Shown here: positions 10,991 through 23,243 of the stretch, piece after piece
Numbering within the stretch: the stretch's first letter is position 1
How the letters are laid out: every line of letters begins with the position of its first letter
Assembly (NCBI GenBank): GCA_038049695.1
Contig: CP142458.1
Location: 42,873,501 to 42,937,500, forward strand
DNA from: Cinnamomum chago
Lineage: Eukaryota; Streptophyta; Magnoliopsida; Laurales; Lauraceae
Length of the DNA: 64,000 nt
Direction of reading: 5' to 3'
Notes under the pieces: generated by a model
The model's input: only the letters and a program-made list of their open reading frames with translations
What the model was told of the DNA's origin: nothing
Databases searched by the model: none
Translations under genes and position numbers: made by a program

Positions 10991-11694
10991 CTATTCATGA
11001 TAATATAAGTATTCATGCTAGCTTGTTTTGTATCTTAGATTTGTTCGTATTTTTGAAATATACCTCAGTCAAGTACTTGTTTCAAATTCAGTAAATTGCT
11101 TTAATATGTTTCTTTAATCGTCTATTGTTAAATGCTCATACCTAAATTGATTACTTGTCAAACCGTCGTGTTTGATGTTCGTTATTTTGGTGGCCGGGTG
11201 TAGGAGATGTTGTCTTTGAGGAGGAGCGTCCGGAGGAGGCTATTGAGCCACCCCCAGTTAGAGAGTGACAACCCGACGATGCCAACTAGACGTCGAGTGG
11301 GATCTTGAATTCGCTTCATCATGTCATGGGTTCTTTTTTTTATTTTGGAAACTGTATTGGCCTTTGTTGGCCTCTTATTTGGGGATGTAACAAACTTAAA
11401 TTACTTTTGTGATAACTTATAACTTGAATTATGACGGGAATGCTATGTGATATTTCCTACTTGTGATACCCTGTCTTGTTAATGTTATTCTTGCACTTAA
11501 AATATTATTCGTGCTTGTCTTGATGTGATTTGCTACACGCTTCCGCAAACTTGATCATATGAGCTAAATTCCACGTGTCTCGGAATCAACACCGCGGGAA
11601 CCTGTAGGAAATTAATCAATATTATATTTCCAATTAGATGGACGCATCTCACCATCGCGGGCCCGGTCAAGGATCTCGGTCCGGGGTCGCAACA
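10991..11694 (+). repeat. 3' portion of a plus-strand LTR of the same family
   Basis: Inverted homologue of 8370-8777 (shared GAGGAGGAGCGTCCGGAGGA, TTGGCCTC blocks), extending to GGTCCGGGGTCGCAACA at 11694, a plausible LTR end complementary in style to TGTTAGACCCCG. Its upstream part is missing: it starts exactly where the minus-strand LTR starts (10990), so that LTR probably inserted here. Confidence 0.55.
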
Positions 11695-12665
11695 AGCCCC
11701 ACTTACGGAAACACTCCCCTTCAAACCGCCGCACTCCCGTAATCCGACGCGAAGACTGCTTGGTATTAAAGTGGATCAGGATCACAGCCCCTCCTTTTTC
11801 GCAACTGCAGCTGAATTTGTTGGCCCGAGTATCGAAGCCTCATGGGGATTAGCACAATAACCATGTGATAACGCGAGCCAACGTTAATGATGCAGATTCT
11901 TAGGCCCAAACACTGGCTATATGGACGGTGCCTGCTTGACGCTTCGCATACTCTGGACCCAAAAACGGCGACCTGCCAACATACTGGTTGAGGTAATGGC
12001 AGTGAGCCGAAGACGATATAGCTCCAAATCGATGAGTTCATAGCTTAAGTCTAGCCCCGTCCCTCTGGAGAAAACCCTGGAAGTCGAGAACCACTGAATT
12101 GCATCGTGAGATTGAAACAGAGAGTGAAAGCTGCCACCTTCTACATAGCCTGCGGTTTTTGCAAAAAGAGGTATTCAAGTAATCGTATGGTATGGGTCGG
12201 CGCCACTACAGAGTGTTGGGTAATCAGTTTGCAGACCATCGTAGCCAATAAGGGAGCCTATCCTTATTTCCTTCTTAAGGTCCCTATTGTAACCTATAAA
12301 TACGCTCCACTACTCTCTAGGTTAATAATAAGAAAAGTAAGAGAGAAATCTCGGTTTTGGAGAGCAAAGGAGAATTTGCAGAAGAGGCCCACTCCCTGGT
12401 GCGAGTTCGAGCATATAGGAATACAGTAGAAGATCTTGAGGTTTTCGGGTTGCTGTAAGACCGAGATCAAATCAGAGAGGTCTCAAAGGTATGATTTAAT
12501 CATATTAGTTCAAAGTTATTTCCACAGTGATCTGTACGCAATGTCTAGAGATCCTGGTTTCTACTCATTTCTAACATTTGTTCTATCAAATGGAGGTAAT
12601 TGGCTTTTCAAGCAGCATCGGTCACTTTCTATAGTATCAGCCTCATTGTCCTGCCTCATTTTCAG
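11695..12665. other. No recognisable gene; possible promoter near 12295
   Basis: Short ORFs on both strands show no family resemblance. TATAAATA at 12295-12302, followed by a purine-rich transcribed-leader-like stretch, could be a promoter for the PMD-type gene downstream or an LTR promoter. The N-terminal PMD exons expected before 12666 were not found. Confidence 0.35.
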
Positions 12666-13942
12666 ATTTGGGCTTATTTGCATACTGCGGTAGGCCGTCC
12701 GCTAAGAGCACAATTGGATGCCCTTTCCTTTGAATTCCTAATTTTTCGGATGTGGCATAGCATTTTGGAGAAGCAAACTGTCTCAAGCAGTATCCAGACA
12801 AGAAAGGATGAGCTCAACCAAATAGGTCCTGACAAGGTATGAATAATAAGTTATGCATTCGCGGCCTATTGTGATGGTGACCAAGTACAGGTGCCAGTTT
12901 CTCTCTGCATTTTAATTGATTCTTTATTTACTAATGATTGGCAGATTGAGAATCAACCGTATTTGAAGTGGGGGGAACAGCTTCATGACATTGTCGACAA
13001 AGAGGACAGATGCATCTTCCGTTCCACTACTCCACTGATTTACTACTAGATTATCAAGAGACACAATGTCGATAGGGTGTACCAACAATTTGGCCTAATT
13101 CAACCCATGCCACCTCCTCTTTATCGATGGCAGAGATACAACGACCGAGCATCAACCACCGTCGTTGATTATCGAACAAGAAGCCAGATGTACCTAGAGG
13201 CCTGGGAGGCGAGAAAATCCACGGTCATAACTGGGAGTCCAGTAAAAGGCAATGGCATGGCCCGTGAAGATTATCTCAACTGGTTTCACAACGCAACAGG
13301 GATGTCAACAATACAGCCTCAAGATGTAGGCATGACAAGGGTTGAAAATGCACTTAAAAAGGTATTTGGTCCGACAATCGCAAACTGTGTGCTCTCTTTG
13401 TGGCGCTGTCTTCTATGTATATCAATGGTTTCACTGTTAACCTTTTTTGGTCGATCTCTTCCTCCGATGGCAACTTGGGGCGATTGCCTGCATGGTTCCT
13501 GATCAAGGTTCCATGGACCCGTACCAACAAGCCGTGAGGATCGGTGAGAAGACCCAGGTGTTTAAGCATGCCACATCATCACTTATGGCATTAGAACATT
13601 GGAAATATGAAGATTTGGACAATAGCAGCCACAACTCCTCCGTAAGTATCAATCTCCTTTCACTTGAGCCCTCCCTTTGTACCCTACTTACCAGATCGAT
13701 TCTAAAAATTCCGTTTTAATACTATGAATTTATATACTCAGGGTTATAGCACCTCATTGTCGCTGGGAAGTCCATTTAATTCCTCTGTCCTGGATAGGTG
13801 TAGTCCTCAAACACATATGGAAACCAATCCAGCTACAAGTCCAAATGTTGTTTTGTCGACTGCAGTTACCGACGAGGAGACGGATAGCTTGAAATGCAAG
13901 GCACCCGGGCCTCAGAAGCGATCCAGAAGCACTCGACAGTGA
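12666..13942 (+). pseudogene. 5'-truncated plant mobile domain (PMD) gene
   Basis: Exons with good splice signals can be read. Exon 12666-12836 (starts IWAYLHTAVGRPLRAQ after TTTTCAG, donor AAG/GTATGA) matches the middle of PMD, where IWAYE-type motifs precede a GRP. Exon 12945-13361 gives PLIYY, then IIKRHNVDRVYQQFGLIQ and YLNWFHNATG, the conserved PMD C-terminal motif. A third exon runs from about 13506 to a GTAAGT near 13640. The last, about 13742-13942, ends in a basic tail and stop. An in-frame TAG at 13047-13049 breaks exon 2, and the N-terminal half of PMD is absent. PMD (also called aminotransferase-like or MAIN-like) is found in silencing and meristem-maintenance proteins and in many plant TEs; this one looks TE-associated and dead. 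Confidence 0.65.
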
Positions 13943-15145
13943 CACATGGTGGCTAACAGCGTCCCACTACTACTCTGTCCATATCCTACCTTTGCCGAAA
14001 AGGAATGATTCGTTGCCAAATCCTGAATATCAGCTTTCCAGTGATGAACGGACGCTGTTGGAGGATTTTTGGAAGAAATCACACGTCGTGTATGATGCTC
14101 TGCTATTCCACTGACATAATGTTCATATGCAACCTATTCTACTATGTTTAATGTTTCCCTCGTTATACAGACGGGACAGTATAAAACCTATATGCAGCTA
14201 CATCACTGTAGAAGAAATGATGCAGGTCCTAGAAAGGCATTGGATTAGTACGACGGTAATTTACAGATACCAATTAATTAAATACCCTCCGATCGAGATT
14301 AAACAATCTCGGAATAGGATCGGGAATTAACCGTGTCGAATAATGAATCTATTGCTCTACCACAGGTCATGGACTACTGGCTCGACATCACCGCCGGGCA
14401 ACTGAAGAGCACCCACATATTTCTGAGCATTCTCGCAGTAAGATTTCCTCGAGATGAATTAACATAATTATGAGAAGCGCCCTACGTACTTTATCAACTT
14501 CGCCTGACGGAAAACATTCTGTCGTATGGGTTTCAGAGTTGGTGAGACCGTGGATGGAGCGGAGCTTATTCCGAGGCATTCCAAATCTATCGGACAACGA
14601 GCATCCAACAGTTTCAGATGCTGATCTACCATGTTTGGTACCAAAATCATTTCTTCCTCTTGGTGGCATACCCAAGTGAGTGGAAATGGGTTTATTATAG
14701 TACTGTCGGGTGGAGGAAGAGGCATTTTGTCTACGCATTGCAATTTGTAAGACTCATTCTGACAAAATCATCAACTTTCTCTGCTGAACACGATTTTTAA
14801 ACTGACTGCACATACGTATACTATTGCAAAAAGCATTCGTTTGCAAAGAGTTTGAGGCAAGAGGGTGGCGTGGGCTAGGGGATTAGGAGCTGGGGGAAGC
14901 AGTTGACTGTCCACGGTAGGGTAACAGGTAAGCCTCTCCTCTTTGGCATCATTCGGATTCATCCACTAGTAATTTATGTCGAATTGTCTAACAATTAAAC
15001 TCATATGTTTTGTACTCAGTGATGATTGTCGTATCTTCGTCATGGCCATTGCAGATCCTCTGGCCGGGGGCCGTGTGCTAAATCTCGCGCAATCAGATTT
15101 GTGTTATTTTCGCCAGAAGATGGTTCATGACATGTACAGCAACTA
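13943..15145 (+). pseudogene. C48/Ulp1-like peptidase gene remnant
   Basis: Directly downstream and on the same strand. Readable pieces in order: WWLTASHYYSVHILPLPKRN (about 13945-14100, other frame); a segment ending LERHWISTT joined across an intron to VMDYWLDITAGQLKS (acceptor near 14365); YQNHFFLLVAYPSEWKWVYY (about 14620-14740), which fits the Ulp1 His-containing strand; and DDCRIFVMAIADPLAGGR ending with a stop at 15145, which fits the Cys-containing DCG(I/V)FV motif (here DCR). The order N-helix, His, Cys is that of C48 SUMO-type proteases, but the Gly after Cys is Arg and the frame is broken. It may be the 3' half of one PMD-C48 gene. C48 domains occur in plant Mutator-like elements. 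Confidence 0.5.
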
Positions 15146-15906
15146 GCTGAAGTCTTTCGAGACTCGCGAGGGTGGTCCCCTGGGTTAGGGCAATTATTGA
15201 ATGCCTTGTCTTATATTGGATTAAATTTGTCTTGGATTAAATCTGTCAATCTGTCTTATATACTTTTTCCTTTTGGTGGTCCCCTGACCTTTCCAGAAGA
15301 ACTTTTTATAATTGTTAGTTCTATAGATTGAGTATCACTTCAACGTGTGTAAATCCCCAGTTTGGATGTCATGTTTTGAATACTCTGCATGCATGTGTGA
15401 ATTGAACATTTTAAGTCGACCGACCCAATTTGTCCTACCGTCATGTCACGAACACCCAACACATGTGCGAGACCACGTTTTGGCTGTTTCACTCGAGGGT
15501 ATGGGCGAAGACTGAGATTCCTCCCGTTTGGGCAAGGGGGGGCACAGCATATGAAGATTTGTTTGGGAGGGCCACATTAAACTTATATATACTTTGGAAT
15601 CAGATAGGGGCTGCTATTGACTTTTCACTCAAGTGGGGGGGGGGGGGTTGTTTCGGGAATTCATGTGGCCCATATCTTATTTTCTAATTAATTCCAACAG
15701 TGATTTCAAACGTTTGGCATCTGGGAAGTTTCAAACGTACTTGCCCCTGATGGACCCGATTCTTCCATTCCTCCCCCATCCGTCCCCGGGGTCACTGAAA
15801 AGGCCGAATGGAGGGGAGGAGGGGAGAAAGGTGGGTATCAATATTTTTTTGTACGGGTATAACAGATTCCTATTCTACTTGGAATTTAGAAATGGTAATC
15901 CGGAGA
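15146..15906. other. Non-coding stretch, nothing recognised
   Basis: AT-rich with a run of 13 G near 15635-15647 and a C/G-rich patch at 15765-15830. ORFs here are short and unsupported. The boundary at 15906 is where homology to the inverted LTR at 35993 stops. Confidence 0.4.
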
Positions 15907-18299
15907 CCCACCTTCACAAGTAGAAAGGAAATCAATCTTTTTTCTAACTTTCCATTGCACATATATTTTAAAAAAGAGACAGTTTTTAAAATGCCGTGAA
16001 AGGCGATTTCATTTTGTTTCTCGTGAAATGCAATTTTGTGCAGTAGGAGGCGATTTACGCCGTAGAAGGCGATTTTGTGCCGTGAAAGGCGATTTACAAA
16101 TCTCATCAATGAAGAAAGACAAGAAATATGATTTTTTTGTCTCTTAAAGAAAATAAAAAATACAACAGAAAAGTGAGAAAGGGAATCTGACTTCTTAGGA
16201 AATTGCGGGGACTCGTTCAGATCGACGGTCGCAAGTCATGTATGGACTTCGCCATCGTCCTTCAGATGAGAACATGCGATGCTTCGATTCATTTGGTTTG
16301 GCTTGGACCTCAGTTTTTTTTTAGAGGATAAAGACCAAGGGAAGGTCCTATATCCAATAAAAAAACAAAGAGACGGACTGAAAAGCCACGTCTAGGCCAT
16401 GTTGAATAGGAGAAAAGAGGGCTTTGCCTTGGGGGGAGTGCCCCCCAAGGGGCTTCAATCACCTTGTGGTGTTTGTTGTAGCAAAATTTCTTCAAAGTAG
16501 GAGAGCTTGTTTGTGCCGAGATTTATTCGAGAATTCCTCAGGATTTTTCTCTCTCTCTGATCTGTTCTTCTTGGAATGCTTTCCTATTTATAGGCCTTTG
16601 GTAGCCATTTAGGAGGGTTTATGAGCATTGATGGCTTTAAAGCTTCACGACGGGAGGAGTTACAAGTTTTTATTTCTTGATTTTGTAACTCCTTTTTCCT
16701 TGAATCTAATTGGCCGATGGAGGATGATGGGCATTTAATCGCCTTTAATCTCCATGATGAGAGGAGTTTCATGGCTTTAATGCCATGATGGCTTTGACTT
16801 GTAACTCCCATTCTCTTGAATCTGATTGGACTGTCCAAAATAATGATTTAATGACCGCATTTAGTTGGGTCAATTAACAGCATTAAGTGGTCATCGGGGA
16901 TTTGAAGAGTTGCGGGCCGTGCCGCGTCTTTTGGAATTCTTCTTGCGATGATCGACGATGGATCTTCATGTTGATCGATGTCGGATGATCATGCAACTTC
17001 AGACATAGATTGCTAACAGCGGGCCGGTACCATCTGTCTTGTCGATTTCTCGATCAGTCGGGCAGAAAGTGTACTTTCTTGGTCAGCCGGTTGGCGATCT
17101 TGGAGCGATTAATGAGGATTTCATTCTCTTGACGGCGGATCCGAATTGTAGGCGGAGATCAGTCGTTTTCGAGCATAAAAAATCAGATTTTTGGAAGACT
17201 ACAAGGATTGGAATCCCCAAAACGCGAAAAGGATCGAAAAACGGGCCTTCCGACGGAAATCCGGCTACCCGGACTTCTAGGGTCGCCGGCGACATTTCCC
17301 CTTTGGTCGCCTTTTGTTCTGCCGTTTTTCGAGCTTTTTCAGTCCTTTTTTCTCCTGTATTTTTCTTGACATTTTTTCTCAGTTTTTGGCTTGATTCTCC
17401 TGAAGAAAAACCAACGAGAAGTCGTGCAAAACCGGAGCACAAAGTTTCCTATTTCTTAGAAAAGTCGAAGACTTTGTAGCCGATTTTCCGTCAAGAGTCG
17501 AAACTAGGTCAAACGATGTCGGAATGACCTGAAATCTGAGGTAAAGCCTCCTAAGCAGTAGATAGGACCGACCATGGGCATTGGTTTGAGTTTTGAATCC
17601 GTTTGGGGTCCCGTCGCTGCTAGGCTTGATTTCTACACGAGGAAGATATCGCGCTTTGATGTGCGATCAACCGATGTTCAATTAACCTGAAATTTGACAG
17701 GGAGCCTATTAGAGTCATTTTGAGATGATCCATTAGCTCCGATTTGGATGTCATGGTCCCAGGGTGCTCCGCCGCCGGTAGCCTTAATTTTGTTTCGGAG
17801 CGTCAAAGTCGGGTCAAACGTTGTCGGAATGACCTGAAATTTCATGTGCAGCCCTTTTGAAGCATGTTGAAGCCGCCCATGTGCTCTGTTTGATGAGTAA
17901 TGGTCCCGGTGGTTCTCATCGCCGAGAGACTTGATTTTTTTTCGGAGCGTCAAAGTCGGGTCAAACGTCGCCGGAATGACCTGAAATTTTACGTGGAGCC
18001 TTTTGGAGGTATTTTGAGACCATCCGTGGGCTCTAATCGAAGTTTTAATGTCTTCAACGCCGTCGCCACCAGGAGCGCCTGTTTGGCTGCCGGAGGAGTG
18101 AAGTTGGGTCAAATGATGTTGAAATGGCCCGAAACTTCATGTGAGCCCCTCTTTTGGCTATCTTGAAGGATCTTGCAGTTTTTCAAGTTATTCTGACAAG
18201 ATCTTATGCTTCAAGCAGCATTGCCTGTTTTGTAATAGGATGCAGCTTCAAGTGGCTTCTTGATGTTGAAGAGGCAAAGTGATATTTTTTGTGTCAACA
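15907..18299 (-). repeat. 3' LTR of the Tat-like element (minus strand)
   Basis: Starts TGTTGACAC at 18299 on the minus strand, immediately after a PPT. Contains about five 148-bp units (17505-18130), a CCTATAAATAGG core promoter near 16590, a G-rich/C-rich hairpin at 16429-16452 and short GCC(N6)GGC hairpins at 15990-16095. An inverted, diverged copy lies at 32660-35993. The exact 3' end is uncertain: shared sequence stops around 15907. Confidence 0.7.
17505..18130 (-). repeat. About five tandem units of near 148 bp in the LTR
   Basis: Each unit carries GTCAAACGnnGnCGGAATGACCTGAAAT or a variant; copies start near 17510, 17655, 17812, 17959 and 18107. The related LTR at 32660 has the same array in the opposite orientation, so it is an old feature of the family. 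Confidence 0.75.
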
Positions 18300-18313
18300 A
18301 AGCCCCCACGAGG
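18300..18313 (-). other. Polypurine tract of the Tat-like element
   Basis: The minus strand reads CCTCGTGGGGGCTT directly before TGTTGACAC, the layout of a PPT next to a 3' LTR. Confidence 0.65.
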
Positions 18314-18499
18314 TACGACGACGAGTAGCCTTTTGAGTCGATGTGCATTGAAGAGAATTTTGAAGGAGAGCTTCTGACTTGACCAAGAGTCTTTGAACAT
18401 TTTTTTTTAATAGCCTTTTGAGTTTCCAAGGGGATTTTATGGTAGTGAGAGGGATTACATACCATCTCAAGGCAAAGTTTTGAAAATGACATGAGGGAG

Positions 18500-19235
18500 T
18501 TGGATTTTGGGTTTTCCTTTTGACCTTGTGAACCTAAGGGCTGTATGTGGCACATCAGGTGATCAAGAAGGATTTTTTGGTTTTTGACCTTGTGACCTAA
18601 CGAGTTGTATGTGGCAGGTTAGGGGGTCACATTTTTGGATTTTTTGGTTTTTGACCTGTTTTTGGATTTTTTGGTTTTTAGGGGTTTCTTTTTCTCTCTT
18701 TTTTGCTCACCATGATAATGAGGTTTATGCAAATCAATATGTTCATGCATTTTTTTTTTTTTTTTTGCATCAAATAAATGGCTAGAATTTCTAGGTCAAG
18801 CCAACACAAGTTTTGGCTTGGACAAAGTTTGATTGGTTTTGACCAAATTGGGTTGGAATTGGTCAAACTTTCGTCAAGGGTTTCCTAGCATCTAATGCAT
18901 GACAACTTTCCTTTTATGCATGTTTTTTTTTTTTTGTAAATTGAATTGGAAATATGATGATGCATCTTGAAGGTCTTTTGCAAAATTTGGAATTGGAGCT
19001 CGCAGCAACGTTCAGCCCTTTTCCATTCTTATGAGGTCTTTGAGGAGCTTTGCAGGTTTGAAGTTTGGAGCTCGCAGCAATGTTGAGCCCTTCTTCAAGC
19101 TTGTGGAGATTTGATGAGATTGGTTTGATCCCGTAGCAATGTTTGAGTTCAGACTTCCTTTGAGGATGCTCCATTGACTATGAGCTTGTAGTGGTGTTGA
19201 GCTCATTTTCAAGCTTCTTATCTTCTTCGGGTTGT
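18500..19235. repeat. Degenerate tandem repeats before the antisense gene
   Basis: Two near-60-bp copies of TTTGACCTTGTGA...CTGTATGTGGCA lie at about 18525-18640 with TTTTTTGGTTTTT runs. About four 55-75-bp copies of GGAGCTCGCAGCAAnGTTnAGCCC lie at about 18995-19210. There is no coding potential. Repeats between pol and the 3' LTR are common in Tat elements. Confidence 0.55.
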
Positions 19236-20689
19236 TTCCCTTTTCTCCAGAATTGTCACGGAATCATGCCAAAATTTCGCTAGAATTTTTCTTTAGCAAA
19301 ATTTTGTCACTTTAATGATTGATTTTTTTTTCTTTCCATCCTTTGCAGGTAGTTCCTCCAAAACGAACAAGGGCAAAGAGCCTGTTACTGATGCACCTCA
19401 TCGGTCTACCAGGTCTCCTAATGTGGTCGTACAGTAGGCTTGGGAGAAGGTCCAGTTTGTGGAGAGAAACTTGGAAGAGTGTGACCCCCTCAACCGCAAT
19501 GAGATAAGATAGCGATTGATCGCCCTCAAGGATGAGGAGTTTTACAGGATTATGGTAAGCAACCGTCCTCGGGTCATGGACGATCAAAGCATTGTGCCCA
19601 AGCCTACCTTTTTCTTTAGTGATGCAGTCCCTGACAACTTGACGTACCAAAGAAGGTGTTTTCAGTTCTCTTACACATTTGATGGTAAGGAGAGAACTAT
19701 TTCTACCAGGTCGACCTTTGATCGGACTGTATCAATCATGAGTCTTTCTCCCACGTGTCCCAAGAGGGAGGATCCTCCAAGTTGGGTGACGAGGACCAAT
19801 GTGATAAAGACCAGGGCTTTTGTTGGCGGCCCTTCCGGATATGCGGAGAAGTTGCCTGTCCGTATGAACATGTTGATGCTCTCCAGTGGCTACCAGGGTT
19901 CTGACCATCCTTCGGTCAATTTGAGACCGGTTGGCCTTGGCATTTTTCGGGGTGACCGCAGCAATTGGATGAAGCCTTTCCGACTTCGTGGCCATTTCAG
20001 TGCTGATTCGAGCTGGGAATAGTGGACTGATCACACCCTGCAGGTTGGTAGAGCCATTTTGAAGGAGGCCGGGATCTTCGACGCAGTTCGCGCTTTTCAG
20101 AAGACCGTGGTTTTCTCTAATGAGGCCTTCATGCCCATGCTAGAGTCATTCCTTCCACAAACCAACACCTTCATTGTGACGAACGGTGAGATTGATTTTA
20201 CTTTGAAGGACTTAAACGTCATCACCGGGCTGCCTATTCTTAGCAAACTCTATGAGGAGTTTATGCCTATCGACAACGTCCTTGAGGTGCAGTCTGAGGA
20301 GTTTAGACTCTTATACTTTTAGCTCGTCGCCTTCTATGATTTTTCCGGTGTAACAGTTGGAAGAATTGTAGCTCCAACTTTTTTTACGGTGGAGAGTCTT
20401 CTGATGGTATGGCCCAGGATGCTAAGGTCAAGAACCCAAGTTTGAAGAAGATCTCCGTCATGCGAGATGACTTTAGGAAGTTCTTCGGGAGTACAGACGC
20501 CATTTATCCTAACATTGCACTGCGGAGAGATCTCACTGTTTACCTCACTTATTGGTTGGGTGAGGCTGTTTTCGCTAAAGGAGATGGAACACACATCAAA
20601 CCGCACTGAATTTTTCCAACTTGTCAAATGGCATTCGGAGATCGGCTTGCTTTGGTGCCAGCCCTTTACTCCTACTTGCTTTGGTGGCA

Positions 20690-21258
20690 TAGTTCTTCTC
20701 GTGATCTTTCAACTGTCGGGATCCATATGCAATCACTTTTCCGTCTTGTATCAACACACAACCAAGTCCAACATTCGAAGCATCGGTAAAAATGGTAAAA
20801 TCGACGCTTCCGGATGGTAAAGTAAGGACTGGTGTTGCAGTCAATCTCTTCTTTAGCTCTTGAAAACTATCTTCACACTTATTTGTCCACACATATGGCA
20901 CATTCTTCCTCCTCAACTTCGTCAAAGGCGACGCAATCGACGAGAATCCCTGCACAAACCTCCTGTAATAGCCTGCCAATCCCAGAAAACTTCTAATTTC
21001 TGACGCATTCTTCGGTCTTTCCCAACTCATAATTGCTTCAATCTTGGACGGATCCACTGATAATCCTTCTTTGGAGATGATGTGCCCCAAAAATGCTACT
21101 TGCTCCAACCAAAATTCACACTTATCGAGCTTCCAATACGGTTGATTCTCTCTCAAGAGTTGCAGTGCTATCCTCAAATGCTCTTCATGCTCTTCTCCAG
21201 TTGTAACAATCCTGGAGGCCTCTGATATTCTACCTTTATCAACTGACAAGTCATACAA
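20690..21258 (-). pseudogene. Second partial RT/RNase H copy fused to integrase
   Basis: Repeats the segment at about 21880-22370 ([14 protein letters not shown] through [17 protein letters not shown] to [16 protein letters not shown]), with several base differences. Upstream it is joined to the integrase CMTCQ region around 21190; downstream it stops at 20690. It is not a standard gene order and must come from recombination. Confidence 0.8.
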
Positions 21259-21336
21259 CGGGAGACAAACACTACAATCTCTCTCTTCATGTTATTCCAC
21301 CAAAATCTGCCCTTTAAATTCTTATACATCTTCGTG

Positions 21337-22832
21337 CTACTTCGTACTGTGAGCTTCGATCATAATGTCATTCCTCAAGTCTTCAATATTTGGTACACAT
21401 AGACGGTCACGGTAGTACAAAACTCCATCAACAAAACGGAAGTCAGGACGGTCTGCTATATGCTCTGAAATCTTTGTCAACTCTGGATCTTGCAACTGAC
21501 TATCCTTGATCTTCTGAATGAAAGAAGGCTCTGACACTGTCATGTTAGCTAACAAAACACCCTTCCTTAGTGGCTGCAGGTCTATACTCAATTCTTCAAA
21601 TTGCTCAAAGATACAAGTGGCACTTAGGTTTGCCAAGCCTACAGATTTTCTGCTTAAGGCATCGGCAACTACATTTGCTTTCCCCGGGTGATACTTGATT
21701 GGAAAATCATAGTCCTTGATATATTTCATCCATCTCCTCTGCCTCATGTTCAATTCCTTTTGAGAAAATAAATATTGTAAGCTGCGGTGGTCGGAGTGGA
21801 CTTCGAACTTCTCTCCATAGAAGTAATGTCTCCACATTTTTAATGCGAAAACAACCGCTGCTAACTCAAGATCATGGGTGGCATAGATCTTCTCGTGATC
21901 TTTCAACTGTCGGGATCCATATGAAATCACTTTTCCGTCTTGCGTCAACACACAACCAAGTCCAACATTCGAAGCATAGGTAAAAATGGTAAAACCGCCG
22001 CTTCCGGATGGTAAAGTAAGGACTGGTACTGTAGTCAATCTCTTCTTTAACTCTTGAAAACTATCTTCACACTGATCTGTCCACACATATGGCACATTCT
22101 TCCTCCTCAACTTCGTCAAAGGCGACGCAATCGACGAGAATCCCTGCACAAACCTCCTGTAATAGCCTACCAATCCCAGAAAACTTCTAATTTCTGATGC
22201 ATTCTTCGGTCTTTCCCAACTCATAATTGCTTCAATCTTGGACGAATCCACTGATAATCCTTCTTTGGAGATGATGTGCCCCAAAAATGCTACTTGCTCC
22301 AACCAAAATTCACACTTGTCGAGCTTCACATACAGCTGATTTTCTCTCAAGAGTTGCAGTGCTATCCGGTCCTGGAGTACACCAAAATGTCATCTATGAA
22401 TACTACTACAAACTGATCCAGATACTGTGCAAATATTTTGTTCATCAATGCCATGAACACTGCCGGTGCATTAGTCAACCCAAATGGCATCACTAGGAAC
22501 TCATAGTGGCCATATATGGTCCGGAAAGCTGTTTTCAACACATCTGATTCTCTGACTCTCAATTGATGGTAATCGGATCTCAAATCAATCTTCGAAAAGT
22601 ATGAAACACCTTGCAATTGATCAAACAATTCATCTATTCTTGGTAATGGATACTTGTTCTTGATGGTCACTTGATTCAATCTTCTGTAACCTATACACAT
22701 TCTCATGGAACCATCCTTCTTCTTGACAAACAAGACTGGAGCTCCCCATGGTGAAATGTTCGGTCTCACAAATCCTTTATCTAACAACTCTTGCAATTGT
22801 ATCTTCAACTCTCCCAATTCTGCCGGAGCCAT
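21337..22832 (-). pseudogene. gypsy reverse transcriptase, RNase H and partial integrase
   Basis: RT fingers and palm (22832-22362) carry [14 protein letters not shown] and the active-site [14 protein letters not shown] deletion of about 25 nt after SRT shifts the frame; the thumb and RNase H follow (22350-21337) with the self-acting [13 protein letters not shown] (the first RNase H Asp is Tyr here), [18 protein letters not shown], and [17 protein letters not shown]. It continues into the start of the integrase zinc finger (IEAHSTK), then [13 protein letters not shown] and CMTCQ at about 21350-21200. Confidence 0.8.
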
Positions 22833-22868
22833 TCTATAAGGTGCAATAGATATCGGAGCGGTCCCTGA

Positions 22869-23243
22869 CTACAACTCGGTAGTGAAATCGATCTCTCTGA
22901 TGGGTGGTAAGCCTGGAATCTCCTCCGGAAAAACATCCGGGAACTCCCAAACAATTGGGATCTCCTCCACCCCTTGGGACCGTTTATCCTCCGTGATAAA
23001 TGCCAAATATGCTTCACAACCACTTCTCAATAATCTATCAGCCTTCAATGCTGAGACCAACCCTGTACGAGGACTCCTCCTCTCTCCCTGAAACAACACC
23101 CCTGCTGGTGTCTCATCTAACTTGAAAGTCAGGGTCTTATGGAAACAATCCATTATGGCATGGTATCCTACCAGCCAATCCATCCCTAGGATGACATCAA
23201 AATCAAACATCTCTAATAGAATGAGATCTGCGGTTAAAACCAC
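22869..23243 (-). pseudogene. gypsy aspartic protease domain
   Basis: The ORF contains FDVILGMDWLVGYHAIMDC, the conserved strand of plant gypsy retropepsins. The catalytic D(S/T)G lies in the damaged stretch upstream and was not read intact (a stop near 23258). It links to the RT through PEEIPGLPPIREIDF, the standard linker. Confidence 0.75.

Noticed and set aside
16429-16452. Strong GC-rich hairpin as a transcription terminator
   Set aside because: Rho-independent terminators do not apply in a plant nucleus; it lies in an LTR and has a counterpart at 35494-35512.
17039-17479. 146-codon plus ORF and a 119-codon minus ORF
   Set aside because: Inside the Tat-type LTR; the homologous stretch in the inverted LTR (33680-34150) does not keep either frame.
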